Positions 37,001-51,124 of a stretch of 64,000 bases of DNA are shown here, piece after piece (positions within the stretch are counted from its first letter, which is position 1; the number at the start of each line of letters is the position of its first letter). Source of the stretch: Chionis minor (taxonomy: Eukaryota > Chordata > Aves > Charadriiformes > Chionididae); contig VZSF01007297.1 in assembly GCA_013398295.1 (NCBI GenBank), positions 1 to 64,000 of the forward strand, given 5' to 3'. The translations under genes were made by a program, and so were the position numbers. Below the pieces are notes generated by a model that did no database searches, was not told where the DNA came from, and worked only from the letters and a program-made list of their open reading frames with translations.

Positions 37001-40000
37001 CTAGTTGAGGCAACATTAATAACACAAGCCCAGGGAACTTGTCCTGGGGTTAATGTGACTGGTTAGACAGGGTGAGGTGACAGTGTCTTCTCACATGCTT
37101 ATGTTCCACCTCCCCTCCCAGGGTTAGGTCTGGGCGGAAACACAGAGCTGCCTTGTTGACACTCGGGTGTCAGCCCAGACGCTGTCACAGCTCCTCAGCC
37201 CTGGAATGGGGCTGGGGATCTTCACAGACGGGGGTCTGAGAGCTGATGATTAGAAGTAAACCAAGAACCGTCACCTCTGCAGGTGAAGAGATCATCATCA
37301 TGCTAGACTGAAGCATCAGACCTTCCCAGGCAACCCTTGCTGCAGGGAGCCTTGTTTGTTCGCAAAAAGATCTCTGCCAGCTGTGAGAGGCTGGAAGGGG
37401 AGCAAGGAGGAGAAGACACAGTTGTTGCTGGGAGACAGGGAATGACAACAGTTGAAGTCCCTTCCCTGGTTTTTGGTGTGTGTGGTTTTTTGTGGTTGTT
37501 TTTTTTTTTTTTTCCTCACAGGCTTGTGACTGTCTGTACCTGTGAAAAATGGACGCTGAAAGCCAATACACAGGAGAGGGAGGTGTGAAAATCCTGGCCT
37601 TGGAGATGCTGGGAGTGCGACTGTTCCGGTGACTTCATTTATTTCGCTGCTTTACTTTAAGGGTGTGCTGCTGTGTAGTTTAAACCCCGGGCAGGAGTTC
37701 AGCTCAGTTTTAAGCCTTTGGTGTGGATTGATCTTTAGGTCCCACTCCTTTTTCTTTACAGTTGCTTATTGCCAGTCCAAACAGCCTGGTGCTGGGACGC
37801 GCTCCATCCCAGAGGTGATTTGGGCACTTGGGGTTTCTCACCATTAGGAAGCTGGTCAATCCCACAGCAGTTTGATGTGGGTCAGGGATTAAATTGCTGG
37901 ACAGGGTGAAATTGTCCCTTCCTGTCCCCACTGAGAGGACAGGGGAGGCCAAATCATGGCAATAACAACTGAGATTTTAGCAGAGGAGGGGCAGTTATGA
38001 AGGTCTTAATCTGCCTCAGGCAGGTTAAGGGCAATCTTGCTTTCAAGAAGAAGCATGTAAAGTAGCAAGAGCAATGCCCCTCTGCTTACTTAAAGAGATT
38101 ATTTGCCTTAGTAATGAAGGAAGAAAATGTGAGCAAGACAAACTGCTGCAGACCTGCTGTTTAGCTAAGAGCTTACGTATGTGTATTGCTTAACAGAGTG
38201 ATCCTGTAGTGAGAAGCCCGGTCACAGCTGCGTGGGAGTGGGCTGAAGTGACAGACTGAAACATGTGTGAGCTCCAGGTAATCGATGGAGAGAGATCCCA
38301 GCTCCTCAGGGTTCTGCAGTGTTAGGAGCAAGGATTCTTGGCTGAATTGTGCCCGTGGCTTGGACTGACTTCAGCTTTCTGTGGGAAACCCTCCCTGTGC
38401 TTGCCAGTCTGGCTGCTTGCCAGGCTTAGTGCTGGGGTGATGGATGGTGGTTTGGATGTCACCCAGGCAATGAAACCTTGGTCTTGTGCTCCTGGGCATG
38501 CAGCATTGCCGGCGGTTGCGTGTGAAGACTCATATTCCCTGCTCTTCCCCTGGGCTGTTAAAGGAGATGGGCGAGCTCTGACCTCTCCAGAGAAAAGCTA
38601 ACCTGCTTCCCCGAGCAGCCCATGAGAAAACCAACAGTCCGGGGGGACAATGGGTTGAAGAATATGGAGAGATGAGACGGAAAGCCTCTGAGAGCCAGTG
38701 CCCAAAGAGGTCTGACTGGGAAATATGGTGTTAGCAGCAGGGTTGGAGGAATGACCATGAAGGTGTCTGCTTGATTGTACAAATCAGGACTGGGTCCCTG
38801 GAGAGGATCATTGGGCAGCTGCTGAGTTTGCGTTAAGGTGACCAGTTATCCCTGTATAGCCAGCCTGGTCTGGAGGCTGGAGCTCCTGAAAAAGCCCTCG
38901 GGAGTCTCTCTGGGACATGGGATGTGTTAGTACTTATCTCAAACAGAGGCTTTGTGAACTGCCTGCTGCCAGCACTATGGCAGGACAGGAGGGGACAGAC
39001 AGCTGACCCCCAGCCTCCCCCAGGTCCTGTAGTTTGGTGCTGGCTTTGTGCTGGACCAGAGAACCAGCAAGATGTTTCCTGAGCAGCAGAGCTTAAAAAA
39101 ACCCCACATTCTGTTTTTCTAGGTTTTCTTGGGGTCTTAAAAGGTACCAGGGTGTTCTCTGGTGTCTGGTAAGGGGCTGAGCTGTCCTTGCAGCCTGTCT
39201 CTGCAGGGTGGCCACCGGAGCTCTGCCTTGTCCCATTGCCTGTTCAGTGGCACATGCACAAACTGAGTCTTCTGGCAGCCTCCACCTTTTGAGCTATGTG
39301 GGCTGAAATTAGCTGACCGATTAAAAAGTTATGTGGGTGGGCCAACACACAGGCAGTTACCCATGGTGTGCTGTTGCCTTTCTTTAGAAAACCTGGTTAA
39401 ATAACAGTAATAAATCCAGCTGCTTTGCGGCTCTGGTGATGTATCAGCATGCTGTCACGCTCTGATGGCAAAACACTTCAATCCAAGCAAGCAGAAGGTG
39501 ATGGGCCTGTGGAGAGACATATGTTCCTGCTCTATTATTTTTATTGTTCTTAATAGCAGTGTTTTTAAAAGCCCTCCATTTCCTGATCACACCTTTAAGT
39601 GACAGAAGCCTGTCTGCATTCGGTGAGAGGGCAGGAGGAGAGACAGGAGGAGGCAGGCAGCAGGGACAACCTCTCAGGCAGCCACTGTTTAAGCTCCGTG
39701 GCTGCAGGCAGAGCGTTGGGCTCTTGAGATCGCAGTGTTCCTGGGAAACCATTTGCTTCACGCTTAAGCCTCTCCGGCTGCAAGCAGCAGGGTGTGCTGA
39801 GGAAGCCCTGCTACACTTGATCAGCTCATCTTTGCACAAGCTGCCCTGAAGAGGACCCAACTCTCAGCAGATTAGTGATGGCCCATCTGGACTGATTTAG
39901 GGGCAGAAGAAGCACCTCGGCTGGCTTCTTTGCTGTCCTCCCAGAACCATCATTGACACCTCTCTCCTGAAGCACCAAGATCTTGGTAGCCAGCTTCAGC

Positions 40001-42396
40001 TCAACGAGCATCATAGACCAGGAAGGGGAGAGGGTGCATGTCATCTTTCCCTGCTGCCCCCGCTCCTAACCAAGGCAGGAAGGGGGGGTGCCGCTCCCCC
40101 AGCCGTCTGTTGGGGTGGGATACCTCTAAAACTATCTTTCGCTGAGTTGACAAATTCCTCCCTGTGAGGGGCGACCAAATGATTTTGCTGATCCGGGTGG
40201 GGGTCCCTCCCCATAGGGTCACACCAGCTTTGGCTGGGACCCAGACCCTGGCTCAGGGGCAGTCACCTAGGTAGGGCAGCAACCTGCTCTGTGCCCAGAA
40301 ATCTTCAGAAGCTGCTAAATCTGAGATCTTTGGAGAGATGAGAAGGAACCTATAATGTCGGCACTGAGACTTTTGGCCTGACATCTGCTTCTAAGCATTA
40401 GAGAGACGTGTCACCCTGCAGTGGCAGTAGAGACAACACCTGGCCCTGGGCTGATGACGAATTGCAAATCACTGGTGCTTTGTAACCGGGCAACTTCTTG
40501 CTCTTCTCTCTGCCTGTGGGAAGAGCCATCTCTCCTGCAGATCAAAGTAAAATAGATTGAAGTAAGAGTTCAGATGACGAAGCCTGTCCACCCAGGGAAC
40601 ACTGTAAATCGCTCTGCCGTCTCCCTGAGAGAGCACAGGGATACGCATGTATTTGCTCTCCATTTCCAAAGAAAATGCAACGCAGGGAGGGTTGGAGGCA
40701 GCGAGACAGAGTTCAGGAGAGAGCTGCCTGCGTGGGTGGAAGCACTGACAACCGGGAAACCTCCAGTCTAATAGAAAATGCAACCTGATGGATGCATTTA
40801 GTGGCGAAGAGATCTGGGGTTTCAATGCCTGACAATCAAATGTGTGTGTGTGGATGGATGGGGACTGCTGAAAAGAAAAGAGTCCTGATCCAGCAGCTAC
40901 TCTACGGATGTGAGAGCAGGATCTGCCTGGGGGCTTGAAGCTAAAGCCCATGCCCAAGTGATGGTTTGAGCAGAAGTGACTGTTACAGGTGGTGGAAATG
41001 GTCCAGCCTCTCCCATCAGTGATAGCCCTCCCACAATAAATTCAGGGTATTTTCTTTCAGATCTGTTAGCACAGGGATCCCTGCACTGCTACAGTCCATC
41101 CTCACCTGCACCACAGCCATGGGGCAGCACTATGCCTGAACCCAACACGCAGCATCAGCTATGTGACCTGTCTGAAATTCATGGGACACAGCCAGGGTGT
41201 TTGGCTCTGTTTTTGCCGCTGATCAATGCAAGAATGACAGGTCCTTTGCTCTGCAAAATGCTCGGAGCACCAGCAAGAAGAAAGAAACCAGTTCTGTCTG
41301 AATGGAGTGAGGGGGAGAGGGAGAAAATGAAAGGACGCGTCCCTGCCAATCTGTGAGCTGGGTTGGTTTCGGTGATCAAAGGTGACATTAGAGCGGTGCT
41401 GGGAGAGGAGCCGCTTTAAATAAGTGGGTTTCATCTTAATTGCATCTCTCTAAAGCCAGTGTAGCTGTTGTGCGAGGAAACCTTTCTGAGCCAGAGCCTA
41501 ATTGACAGGATGGAGCAAAGGAGGAAAGGGGAGGGGGAGAGCATGGCCGTGTCCCCAGCCTTCAGTGAGGAAGGCTGCAGGAGGCTGAGACTTGCCAGGA
41601 TGCCGTGGTGCCTGGGTCCCTGGCACCATGCTGTGCTGGGGTCTTGGTTTCAAGACCTCCTTGGAGAGGGCTGTCAAGATGATGGACCTGAAGGGAAGAG
41701 CAGTGGCTTCTGCAGGAAGTCCCCAGGGACTGCACGCAGCCCGTGGGGATTTCTGTCCCATGTCACATCTGTGAAGGAGGAGGGATGAGAGCAGTGGTGT
41801 CTTTTCTGCCTGGCCAGGGACTGGCTCTTGGAGCTGCCACATCCATAGTGACATGGAGAGGAGTTGAGGCCTCCTCTGGCTCCAGCACTGAGGGTCCTTG
41901 CTCCTTCCAGCTGAGGGGTCAGGTCTCACCCAGGGCCCATCCCCAGACATCTTGCAGATCTCCCACGCAAACAGAAGTAGCCCACCCCATTGCTGGCAGG
42001 AGTGGGTCTCTGGGTCCCCACGTTGCAACCAGGCTTTGCAGCGCACCAGGCAAATCACTGGTGCCACTGTCCCCTAGTCCCCCACAAACCTGCTGGGGGT
42101 GTCTGCTCTCCCCAGGCTCTGTCTTGCTGCTCGATTTTGAGCCGGGAATACACAGGTGCTCTGTGCGTGCATGTGCAGAAATATCCCTCTGGTTTCTTCT
42201 GAGATATGAAAGCAGCTGATGGAGCACTGGTTAATTATCTCATGTGAATTAGCAGGGGCCAGCAGGGCATGGGGGTGTAAGGATAAGTGAAAGGATGACA
42301 CCTGCAGAGCTCAATCCTCTGGCTCAGCCTTCTGAGGGAATACAATTTCATTGCCATAAATACCCTCCTCTGGATCCCCTCCTTGCACCTAGACTG
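34024..42396. other. Non-genic stretch
   Basis: About 8 kb with no supported exon or identifiable transposon. Notable only for a T-rich run at about 37499-37513. Frames of 100-190 codons (for example 41498-42067 minus, 39444-39860 minus) lack any protein signature. Confidence 0.5.
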
Positions 42397-42455
42397 TGTC
42401 CTGGTTTGAGGTAAAACAGGACCAATTTTGTTCAGTAACTCTACTTTCTAGACCT
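42397..42455 (+). mobile_element. Fragment of an avian ERV-type LTR start
   Basis: TGTCCTGGTTTGAG at 42397 continues as GTAAAACAGGACCAATTTT, the usual 5' start of a widespread avian LTR family. The same 14-nt terminus ends the intact solo LTR at 61679-62358 (there on the minus strand). No matching CA end is found downstream, so only the first ~60 bp are claimed; the remainder is deleted or too diverged for me to follow. Confidence 0.5.
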
Positions 42456-43974
42456 CGGGATGAAACACTCCGGAGCAGCTTTAACTCCATCACAGACCTG
42501 GGAAGCCTGGTGGTAGGAGATGGAAGGTGGTGGCCATGTGGACCAGCCACCTAAGGGCTGTTTAAGCCAAGTTGCTATGGAGGTAGGTGGGGTTGGTTTC
42601 ACAGTGACTGTAAGTGATGTGAGGATGGAGATAGGAGAGGAGACGAGGCAGGAGCACGCTCTAGAGGTATGAACCAGGAAAGGGGGTGGGAAACGGGGGC
42701 TACATGGAGACCTGAAGGGAGTTTTGGACAGATTATGAAGTATTTTCTGGCTTTGGATTTTTGCCAGTTGGCAAAACTCTCCCTTTCCAACAATACTGGT
42801 TTGCAGCAGCTGCACTGTGGCTGGAGGGCTGGACCCAAAGCTGCCATGAAAGTGCTGGTGCTTGTACTGCTCTTCTACAATCAGCTGGCTTCCCTGTTGG
42901 CTGCTTTTAGGGTTAGAGCTGTTGGCTCTGTGGCCATTTACAGTTCACCAGAGGCTGGGCTGAGGGTCCTCTGTGGAGGCTGTGCTGGTAGGTCAATGAA
43001 GTGGCTTTTGTAGACTTCCCTCTGTCTCAGTATGTTGAGATCTGGAGCTCCTCTTGCATGGCTGTCAGCGCTCAGTGGCAGTTTGCTGTCTCCTGGAAGC
43101 CCCTCAGGGTCCAAAACTCTCTAGCTGAGACCTAGGGACCTAGATTGCTGTGGTGATCAATCCACAGTCTGTAAGAGGGCTTAGAACTGCTGGGAGAAGA
43201 TATGCCTTCCAGACCTCCATGGTGCCCTGGAGAGCCCTTCTCCATCTGTGGACAAAAGCAGGTGGGGATAGCAACAGAGCCGAGGCGCTTCAACATCCCC
43301 TGGGGACAGAGGTGGACCCCCCCCATGGGGCTGATGTATGATCAGCTGAATCCAAGTAATGCTAATGAGCAGTTGATTAGTATAATCAGAGCTTCACCTG
43401 TTCATCAGGGGAATGGGGCATTTCCTAATCAACTACAGGAGGGGCCCTGGAGAGTGGTCCAAGGTCGAGGAATTTGAGAAATAACTCAGCGGGCAGGAAG
43501 GGGAGGCTGGTCTTTGCACATGTTGGATGAAGTAAGAGTTGTTCCACTTCCTTATTTTTGTTTAAGCACCCTGATAATGTTGCTGTAAAATTATTCCCTG
43601 ACCCAGGAACCAAGTGTCTATGAGAGACAGCAGAGAGCTCGGTGTGGCTGCGGAGGAGTGGGGGCTCTTTGGCAGGTTTGTGACATTTACTGGGTTGATT
43701 GGGTGTGAATTTTGAGCTTGGAGCCAGAGATACTTCACAGATGACCAAGAGCACGGTGTTGGTACTTTAGGTTTGTTAGCAGTCTGGGAGCTCTTGGTCA
43801 GAGAGCATTTCTGCTTCTCTTCAACACATTTTTGCTCAAGATGTGGCTGTAATCTGAAATGGGAGATGCTTTGCCCACTGCAGGGATGCAGCTGTCCCCC
43901 AGGAGCAGCACCACGTTTTACATCATCAAGAATTGCTCGAGAATTGCCTTAAGATTCAAGCCATGGCACAGGCT
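42456..43974. other. Non-genic stretch
   Basis: No gene or clear repeat. Part of it may be diverged remainder of the LTR that starts at 42397, but I cannot show this. Confidence 0.45.
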
Positions 43975-44015
43975 GTGCAGTCTCCCTGTGCCTCAGTTTC
44001 CCCACTGGGTTTCAT
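43975..44015 (+). repeat. Possible MIR relic
   Basis: Only the hallmark CTGTGCCTCAGTTTCCCCAC (about 43986-44005) is recognisable, with a plausible lead-in of GCACAGGCTGTGCAGTCTCC. It may be a chance match to a short motif. Confidence 0.3.
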
Positions 44016-44399
44016 TGCTCCTAGAAGCTGCCCAGAACTGGCCCTTCAGCTGAAACCACCAGACCTCCCATCCCTGGCAGCTGCTGCCACTAAACTGTGC
44101 TCTGCCAAAGCTCAGCTGGGAGGGAAGGGCTGAGTCTTTTGCCCTAGGAGCAGCTTCCGATGCCTTCACCCTCAGACAGAAATATCTGTTTTCCCCTTCG
44201 TTTTTACCTGCCTTTGGCTTTCGAGCCCACTTCTCCTCTGCCAGCCTGCTCCTCAGCACCGCAGAGTGCATCCTGCCAGCCCGGCTCTGCCTGCCCAAGG
44301 AGGATGGGGACGGGGACAGTTGCATAAGCCACACGCTGTTCTCCAGCCCGCTCCCGCATCGGCATTCATGCTGCACAGCCCCTATTATTGGGCTTGCAA

Positions 44400-44625
44400 A
44401 TGACACTAATTTCCCTTCCCAAGCCCTCCCTATAATTTAGCAGCAATGTCCTGTACTCAGATATTATTAGCCGTGTCTTATGTGAACAGTTGCCCTCTTT
44501 CTGTTGGCGGGGGGAGATAATGAATTTGATAGGGACAGCAGACCCGGGCCGCGTGCCTTCATCTTTATTTTTTAATTGACCTGGCTGGCTGGGGTTGGAA
44601 TGGCATTAAACAGGCTCTGCTTAAG
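44400..44625. promoter_or_regulatory. Candidate noncoding regulatory block
   Basis: A local change of texture: AGATATTATTAGCC, GAGATAATGAATTTGATAGG and TTTATTTTTTAATTGACC (homeodomain-like cores) with a G-rich GGCGGGGGGAG and CCCGGGCCGCG in between. It has no repeat signature. A weak compositional call. Confidence 0.2.
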
Positions 44626-47600
44626 CCAGTCTCATTCCTCCTTAGCTGTCACCCTCAGCTCAGAGGGGATCCCCAGACCTCTGCACTACGGGAGCAGGAT
44701 GTCTTAGGAAGCAACCCGCAAAGGCAATGGATGTAGGGCTTTCTAACCTCCAGGTAGCTGTGATCTATTTCAAGACCCATGGCTCTTTGAGAGGCTCAAA
44801 GCCACCCGTCTCTTTTGTTATACCCCATTCCTTTAAGGTGTTATTGTGCTGGGCTGAATGCAAGGTGCCCTTGAACCTAAGGCACAGCACACATACACCT
44901 GCGCATGTTTTGTCAAGAGCAGAGAGAAAAACGAACTGTGAAAAGGTAAGCTCCAAATACACTGACCTGCCCCAACCCGTGGCTGTCCATGCTGTGAGCA
45001 GCTCAGCCCACGCTGTGCTGCCTTCCTGTCCTTTCCTGCCCATGCCTTGTCTTCCAGCCAGCGCACCATTTCCAGCCCAATACAGGATGCTCTGTGGGGA
45101 GTTTCTGGTGGCTCCCCAACCATGTAATAAGGCTTGGCTTGACCTCCAGTTCCTCCTGCTCCTCCTCTGTAGATCAAACATATGCGAACAGCCAGACACG
45201 GACAGTGTCTCTGCTTTCCAAGTGACACTTTGCCCTTGCCCAGCAGGCAATAAGGTGGCCACGAGAGGTTTCTACTCCAACAGAGTGGTCACTAGGATTC
45301 TTCTCTAGTCCACATGAAGGAAAATAACCTCCAGCCAGCAAACAGGAGGAGGCAGGATTGTCTTCAGTAGGCATAGAATACTCACATAAGAGGTCTATAC
45401 ACCAGGCTTCGGTTATACTCCTCCTCCTGCTCCTGACAACACTTGGAGATGGTTTTGATGCCATTACTGGTGTTCTAAAGGTCTCCTGCCTTAGCAAGTT
45501 CACTGGCTGTGGGTGGACTCTGCTGCTGGGTATGGACAAGGGCAAGACCCAAACCCTGGGGACTCTGGAAGGAGCAGATCAGGGAATGAGGACAGCCAGG
45601 AGAGAGAGTGAAGCAGAGAGGTGCTGGACAGGATCTCTTGGTTAAGAATTGGGAAACATTGCTAGAAACTCAGCTTTGTCTCCCTGGACACTAGAGAGAA
45701 AACATTTTCCTTCCTCCCACGTAGTCACCAGGAGTCTTGTACTGGTGATAGACGAGGAATTGATGTTCCAGCTTTGTTAATTTTCTGCGTGTGCTTGTAC
45801 TCAGCAGTGCCATGAGTTTGTGAAAAGGATTTGCATCTGGCTATGTAAACATATTAGAGATTCAGTCTATAGAGGAAGACTTAGAAGATCATCTTCTGTT
45901 GACCCCTCTTCCTGATTACCAGTATTCCCTTGAGCAGATGCTGAGCTCCACAGCAGGGATCACAGACGCTGGCTTTTTCTCAGCTCAGTTTCTACAAGAA
46001 TGTAATATTCCTGCTGATAATTAAAGATAAAATCCAGGGCTTTGCTACAGGCCATCTCTGCTGGTGACCCAGGAACTTAATCTGAAGCCTAGCAAAGGTT
46101 TTGCTAATTTAAAACCAGGAAGGGCCATCAGGCTGGTCTCAGTAACAAAGGCAAGGAGAAACCCCAACCAGAGTGAGCTGGATCATCTTGCGCTGTCATT
46201 TCTTCTGGCTTTGATTCAGTTCTCCTGGGAAGACACCCAGCCAGGGCCCCACTTCTTCTCCATGTCACCTGAGGTTGCTTCACCAGCTGGCTTCAAAGCT
46301 TTGGTGTTTTCAGAGATCTCTTTGAAATATTCTGTTACCTGGGAGCACAAAAAATAAAAGGAGGAGGAGAAGAAAAACTCCATGGGCTTTTCGAAATGTG
46401 TGATGGATATGCTCCCTGCCAGCTGTGTGCTGGATCAGCCGTATAAATCCTGGGGGCTTTGGAAAGATCCACCCACCTGCTCTTGAAAGGATTCAGGCTG
46501 GGAGGAGAGGGCAGAGGGGGTGGAGATGAGAGCACTAAGCAGAGGTGTCATCAGAGTCCTTGCAGGACCTGCCAGTCCTTGGGGGGCTCCTGGCCCTTGG
46601 CTGATGGGAGGGGACAGGGCTCAACTCCCACACAGGGGAAAGGAGGTGAGTCCAGCCATGGGAAGGGGGAGCAGAGCTTCCTCCAGCTAGCTCTGCAAAC
46701 AAGTCTCTTCCATCCCCCCCCACTACATGGGAGAGCTCTGCTGTAGTCTCCATACCTATTTCTCCCAGGCGTTAATTCACAGCTTGATTAAGACTTCCCC
46801 TTCCCAGCTTCTCAGCTCTGGTCTTTGATGTGATGTTGACATGACTCATTCTGCCTGGTCCAAATTAAATGATCCAACCAAATGAATCTGGAGACCTCGA
46901 AAAAGAAGCCAGAGCCACGACACAGGATAATGAAATAGTCCTTGGACATGAAGAAAATACCCAGGGTGTGTCCTGCAGGGCCTTTCCCTCCTCCCTGCCT
47001 TTATGCTCAGAAAAGCACCCAGCTCAGCAGAATTTCTCAGTAGTAATCTTAACCCTGCAGATGTCAAGGTGCTGATGAGAACCCAGAGGGGTCCGTACCA
47101 AGTCTCCGAGCCTTTCAGTGCTGTGATGATCCCTTAATGATGATGCCACATGGGTGCCTTAGACAGGAGCAGCTGATTGTGAAGCCACCCCTCTCTGTGG
47201 TTCATCCCTCTCCCATCCAGGTCTGGCCTCTAGCAGTGCTAGAGGTTGGGGATGTGAGGAGGATGAAGCCTTCATTCCTGTCCTGGCATGCAAGGAGAGG
47301 CTGAAAGATGGGGAGGGCTTCATGTGAGTCATCTAGGCTGAGGAATTGCTTTCGGCAAGCTAGAGCAGTGAAGAGGCAGAGATGCCCAAACCCAACATAC
47401 CCACCTGGAACCCAGTGGAGGATTTCTCAGCAGTCCCTGGAAAACCCCCCATCATGGCCCAGTAATAAGGTAGACTTCACTCTGACACTCTCATTGGTCC
47501 ACACTGGTGACACACCAGTAACTGTGGGAAGAACAGCTACAGCGGAAGAGCTCTTCCCATGGTGGAGCTGAGACCCCCACAGCGGCATGGCCAACTAAGC

Positions 47601-50600
47601 TCCTGTTGGCTCTGAGCAAGTCCCATCCTACTTGGGCACTGGCCTCCTGGTGAAAGCAGGTGACAAAAGCCTACAAGGCTGGAGAGATCGTCTGAGCAGA
47701 AGGTTTCATCTCTCCCACTTTGTACTGAGTCTGGTTATTTGAATCCAGCTAAAACATCCCTTACAGAAAATAACAAAAGCATCTGCCTGTGATCTGAAGC
47801 CGTCAAAAACTGGAGGCCCCACTGTTCTCCTGGGCAGATTGCTCCAGTAGCTGATCCATACTAGGGGAAAAAAATCCCCCAATATTCTGCTCACATTTAC
47901 ATTTTTGTGACTTCAAATGTGGCCCTTGTAGACCCTTTCTCTGCTGGACTCTATAGGCCTGGGAAGGTATTTGTAGGGGACATGCAGATCATGTAATTTT
48001 GCTCTGTGGAGGGTGGTGGTTTGGTTACAGGGAGCAGAACGAGGACCAGGACCGCAGGGAGGAGTAGGCAGGAGACACTGATGCCAGGAGAGGCTGTTGG
48101 GATTGTTCCTGCAGTATCAAAGATGTTGATCTCTATAGTGTCTGTCTGGAAGGATGTGGTGGTGGTGACAGCTCCTCTTTCCTGGCCAAGACACTGCTGG
48201 GGGGGTGGATTAGCACTAGTTTCACTGGCTCTGGGTGTATTAAGAAACCTCCAAAAAAACCACGTAGTGAGTGGAGGAGGTAAGCTCACATTGCTGATTA
48301 TCACCACTCCGATCAGAGACACTCTGTAATGGCATCGTCTTTGTTGGAGATGATGAGGTGATTTTTATCACTGCTGAAATCAGCTGGGGCCATCTTCGGT
48401 GGAGGGGAAGGGCTGGGCAAACCCTGCTGCCTCAGTTGGCTCTTACCTGCCAGCTGGCAAAAGCAATTTGCACATGGAGTGAGCAGTGTCCGGAGGTGCG
48501 GTGCATCCCTGCTCCCGATACCTCCCTCCCACTGCTGGTGGCTGGCCCCCTCCCCTGGCAGCAGGGTTTTATCTGCCAAGTCCATGCTGCCTGTTAACCT
48601 GTATTTTCCTACCAGTGTGGGGAATACTGATGCCTCGTATCTCCTGGGAAAAGAGGTAGATACGCCTTCTCTGAGAGTTTTGGAGAAGGGATATTAGACG
48701 TGCTGCCATTGGGTGAGCACAAAGTGGAGCAGGGTCCTGCTAAAGGGCTGGAGATGTCAAAGGCATCCATTACAGGTGCCTAGGTTTTACAGTTTGGTGT
48801 CAGGACTAGGTAAACCAGAAGGCAAATCGCCCTGACTCCAACTCTCTTTCCAGCTGCGGGCATGAGAAAAGGAAGGTCCCCCCAGGCTGGGGCTGGGGGG
48901 GGACAGCTCTGCCTGCCCAGAGGGGACTGCCCAGAGACAGCTGAAGTAGTGAAAACAGAAAGGTGAATCCTTGTCCCCCAAAGAAGTGGGTTTATGCACT
49001 GAGGATATACCAGGAGAGCACACCAGGGAAGGGTGGTTAGGTGATCTCTCAGGATGCCTTCCTCTCTTGCTTTCTTCAGCGTGCTGATGCAAAGATCCTT
49101 CCTCTGTTCTCCTAATGACCAATGCAATAATGATCAACCATTTTAAAAAAAAAATAATCCGATGACCTGAATTTTGTCAACAGCTATAAACAGGTTTTAA
49201 TGTAGCTCCAGAAATTTACAGCAAAGTTTGGCCTTTTGTATCCAGAGTGGGAAAAAAAAAAAAAGAAAAAAAAAGAAAAATATAATCCAAGACTGCACAT
49301 ATCACTTTTTCTCTTTTCTTCAGCTGAAGGAGAACAACTCCTCTCAAGGCAATCAGTGCCTTTCTTCTGCCAAAAGACTCACAGCAGTGTACGGATCTTG
49401 CAGGCTGTCTTCTGATCCACTGGTCCTAATGTCTAAGCAAATATTTGGAGAATGAAAATTAAGAAGAGGCCAACAGCATCAAACCATAAGGGTGAGGTGT
49501 GTGGAAAGGGATCGTTGCTCTGGTTCCCAAATCATGACATGCCATAATCCTGCCACGATTTCCTGCAGTCTGGCAGCAGATCGTGCCCAGGAACATTGCT
49601 AATGAAACAGCTTTGAGAAGTGTGGAAGGATGGGAGCTGCTGCACCTTCCCTGGAGGTTTCTGGGCTTCCATAGATTACAGGAGCTGTGGGGAGATGGTC
49701 CTGAAACATACGGAGAGGATTTCTGCTGAAGTTAGGCCCATGATCTTGGAACTGGATCTCAGTGGCCCTGGGGAACTGCACATGTTTGCAAAGCTCTCTT
49801 GTGACCTCTCCTGTTGCTGCAGGAAGTTATTAGGAAAGGACAAAAGAAGAGAGCAGGGAATATCTCTGAGCCACTGTATAAATCCATGAACATGAATCTA
49901 GAAGATTGTGCTTCATCCCCACCATCAAAGTCCTTCATCTCCAAAGGCATAGCAGAACTGGGAGAGGCAGCAACGATGGCCACTGGTGTGCAATGTGTCT
50001 GTACAAAGCACAAGGGGGATAGGATGGTTCAGCCTTGGAGCATCTTTGGTGCATGCAGTGGTCGCACCACCGTTCTCAACAGATATGCAGAGTCCATAGT
50101 GTTATCATTGGAGGCGAGCAGAAGATTGGCCACTAGACAAACAAAAACTGGCAGGTGAGGTACTGTCATGGATCCTATTTCAGCAAACAAAAATTGCAGC
50201 GTGGGAGAAGAAGAGCTCCAAGCATGGCAGCCTTTGTGAGCACGCGGTCCTCTGTCAGCAGAAACGTGCTTTAATGCATGCCACATTCAACCCGTGATCT
50301 TTCCTCTTTTCAGATTCTCCTAATATGTAATAAAATGTGTCTTGATTGAGCATAACAAGAAGAAAATGGAAAGTGCATGGCACAAGGCTGATGTCAGGAA
50401 ATCTCTCTCTTGCTCTGTTCCAGGGACTTATTTCCCCAAACTTGCCAGGCACCGAACTCCTCTGGAGAAGCAGTAGATGGTCTCTGCACTAGTCAGACAA
50501 GGAGCCCTTGATGCCAGGCACGCAGGTGCCACGTAAACAGCCCTCGTGGTGTCTGTGAGTTTGTTCCACTTGGGAGATGTTGTCTGTTCCCCGAGTCTGC

Positions 50601-51124
50601 AGCCAGAGTGTTTCAGGCAATGGAGGCCAATTACCTTACACGTTGAGCAATTTGGGAGTGATTTCACGCTTCCTGGGTGTACCAAAGCCATGCCCAGAGA
50701 ATCCGTCCTTTTGGAGCACGGATGCTAAACATCAAACAGGACTTGAAGTTTCCAGCGTTTAATTTCCCATTTAGCCAAGGCAATTAAAAGCATCACCATG
50801 TAACGCGGCTGATTTTCTCCTGCATTTTTATTTGCCTGTGTCCTTAAAGAGAGTGGCTCAGAAGCAATCACATCCATCCCGCAGCAGTGTCCTACTGCAG
50901 CATGAACAAGCCCGGCTGCTTGCCCTGTCAAGGGCATCTGAATGTCTCCTCCATAATTACAGGGCCCTGAAAGCCTGGGCTCTAAGCGGATGCCCTAAGC
51001 CACCTGGAGAACCACTGTGCGGGGACATCTCCATATGAGACAGCTGTTCTGATGTTGGTGTAGCCAGCGAGGCAGCAAGGGAAGGAGGATGAAAATGAAT
51101 TTTGAGGACAGGGCCACTGACTGG
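44626..51124. other. Non-genic stretch
   Basis: No supported gene. It holds an A-rich run at about 49251-49279 (A13, then GA9 units) and a possible very old, unnamed repeat at 47700-47900. Plus-strand 44727-45308 is open for 193 codons without any recognisable domain. Confidence 0.5.

Noticed and set aside
47700..47900. Possible very old reverse-strand LINE tail
   Set aside because: Isolated phrases look repeat-like (AGCAATCTGCCCAGG on the minus strand), but the order does not follow any CR1 layout I know.
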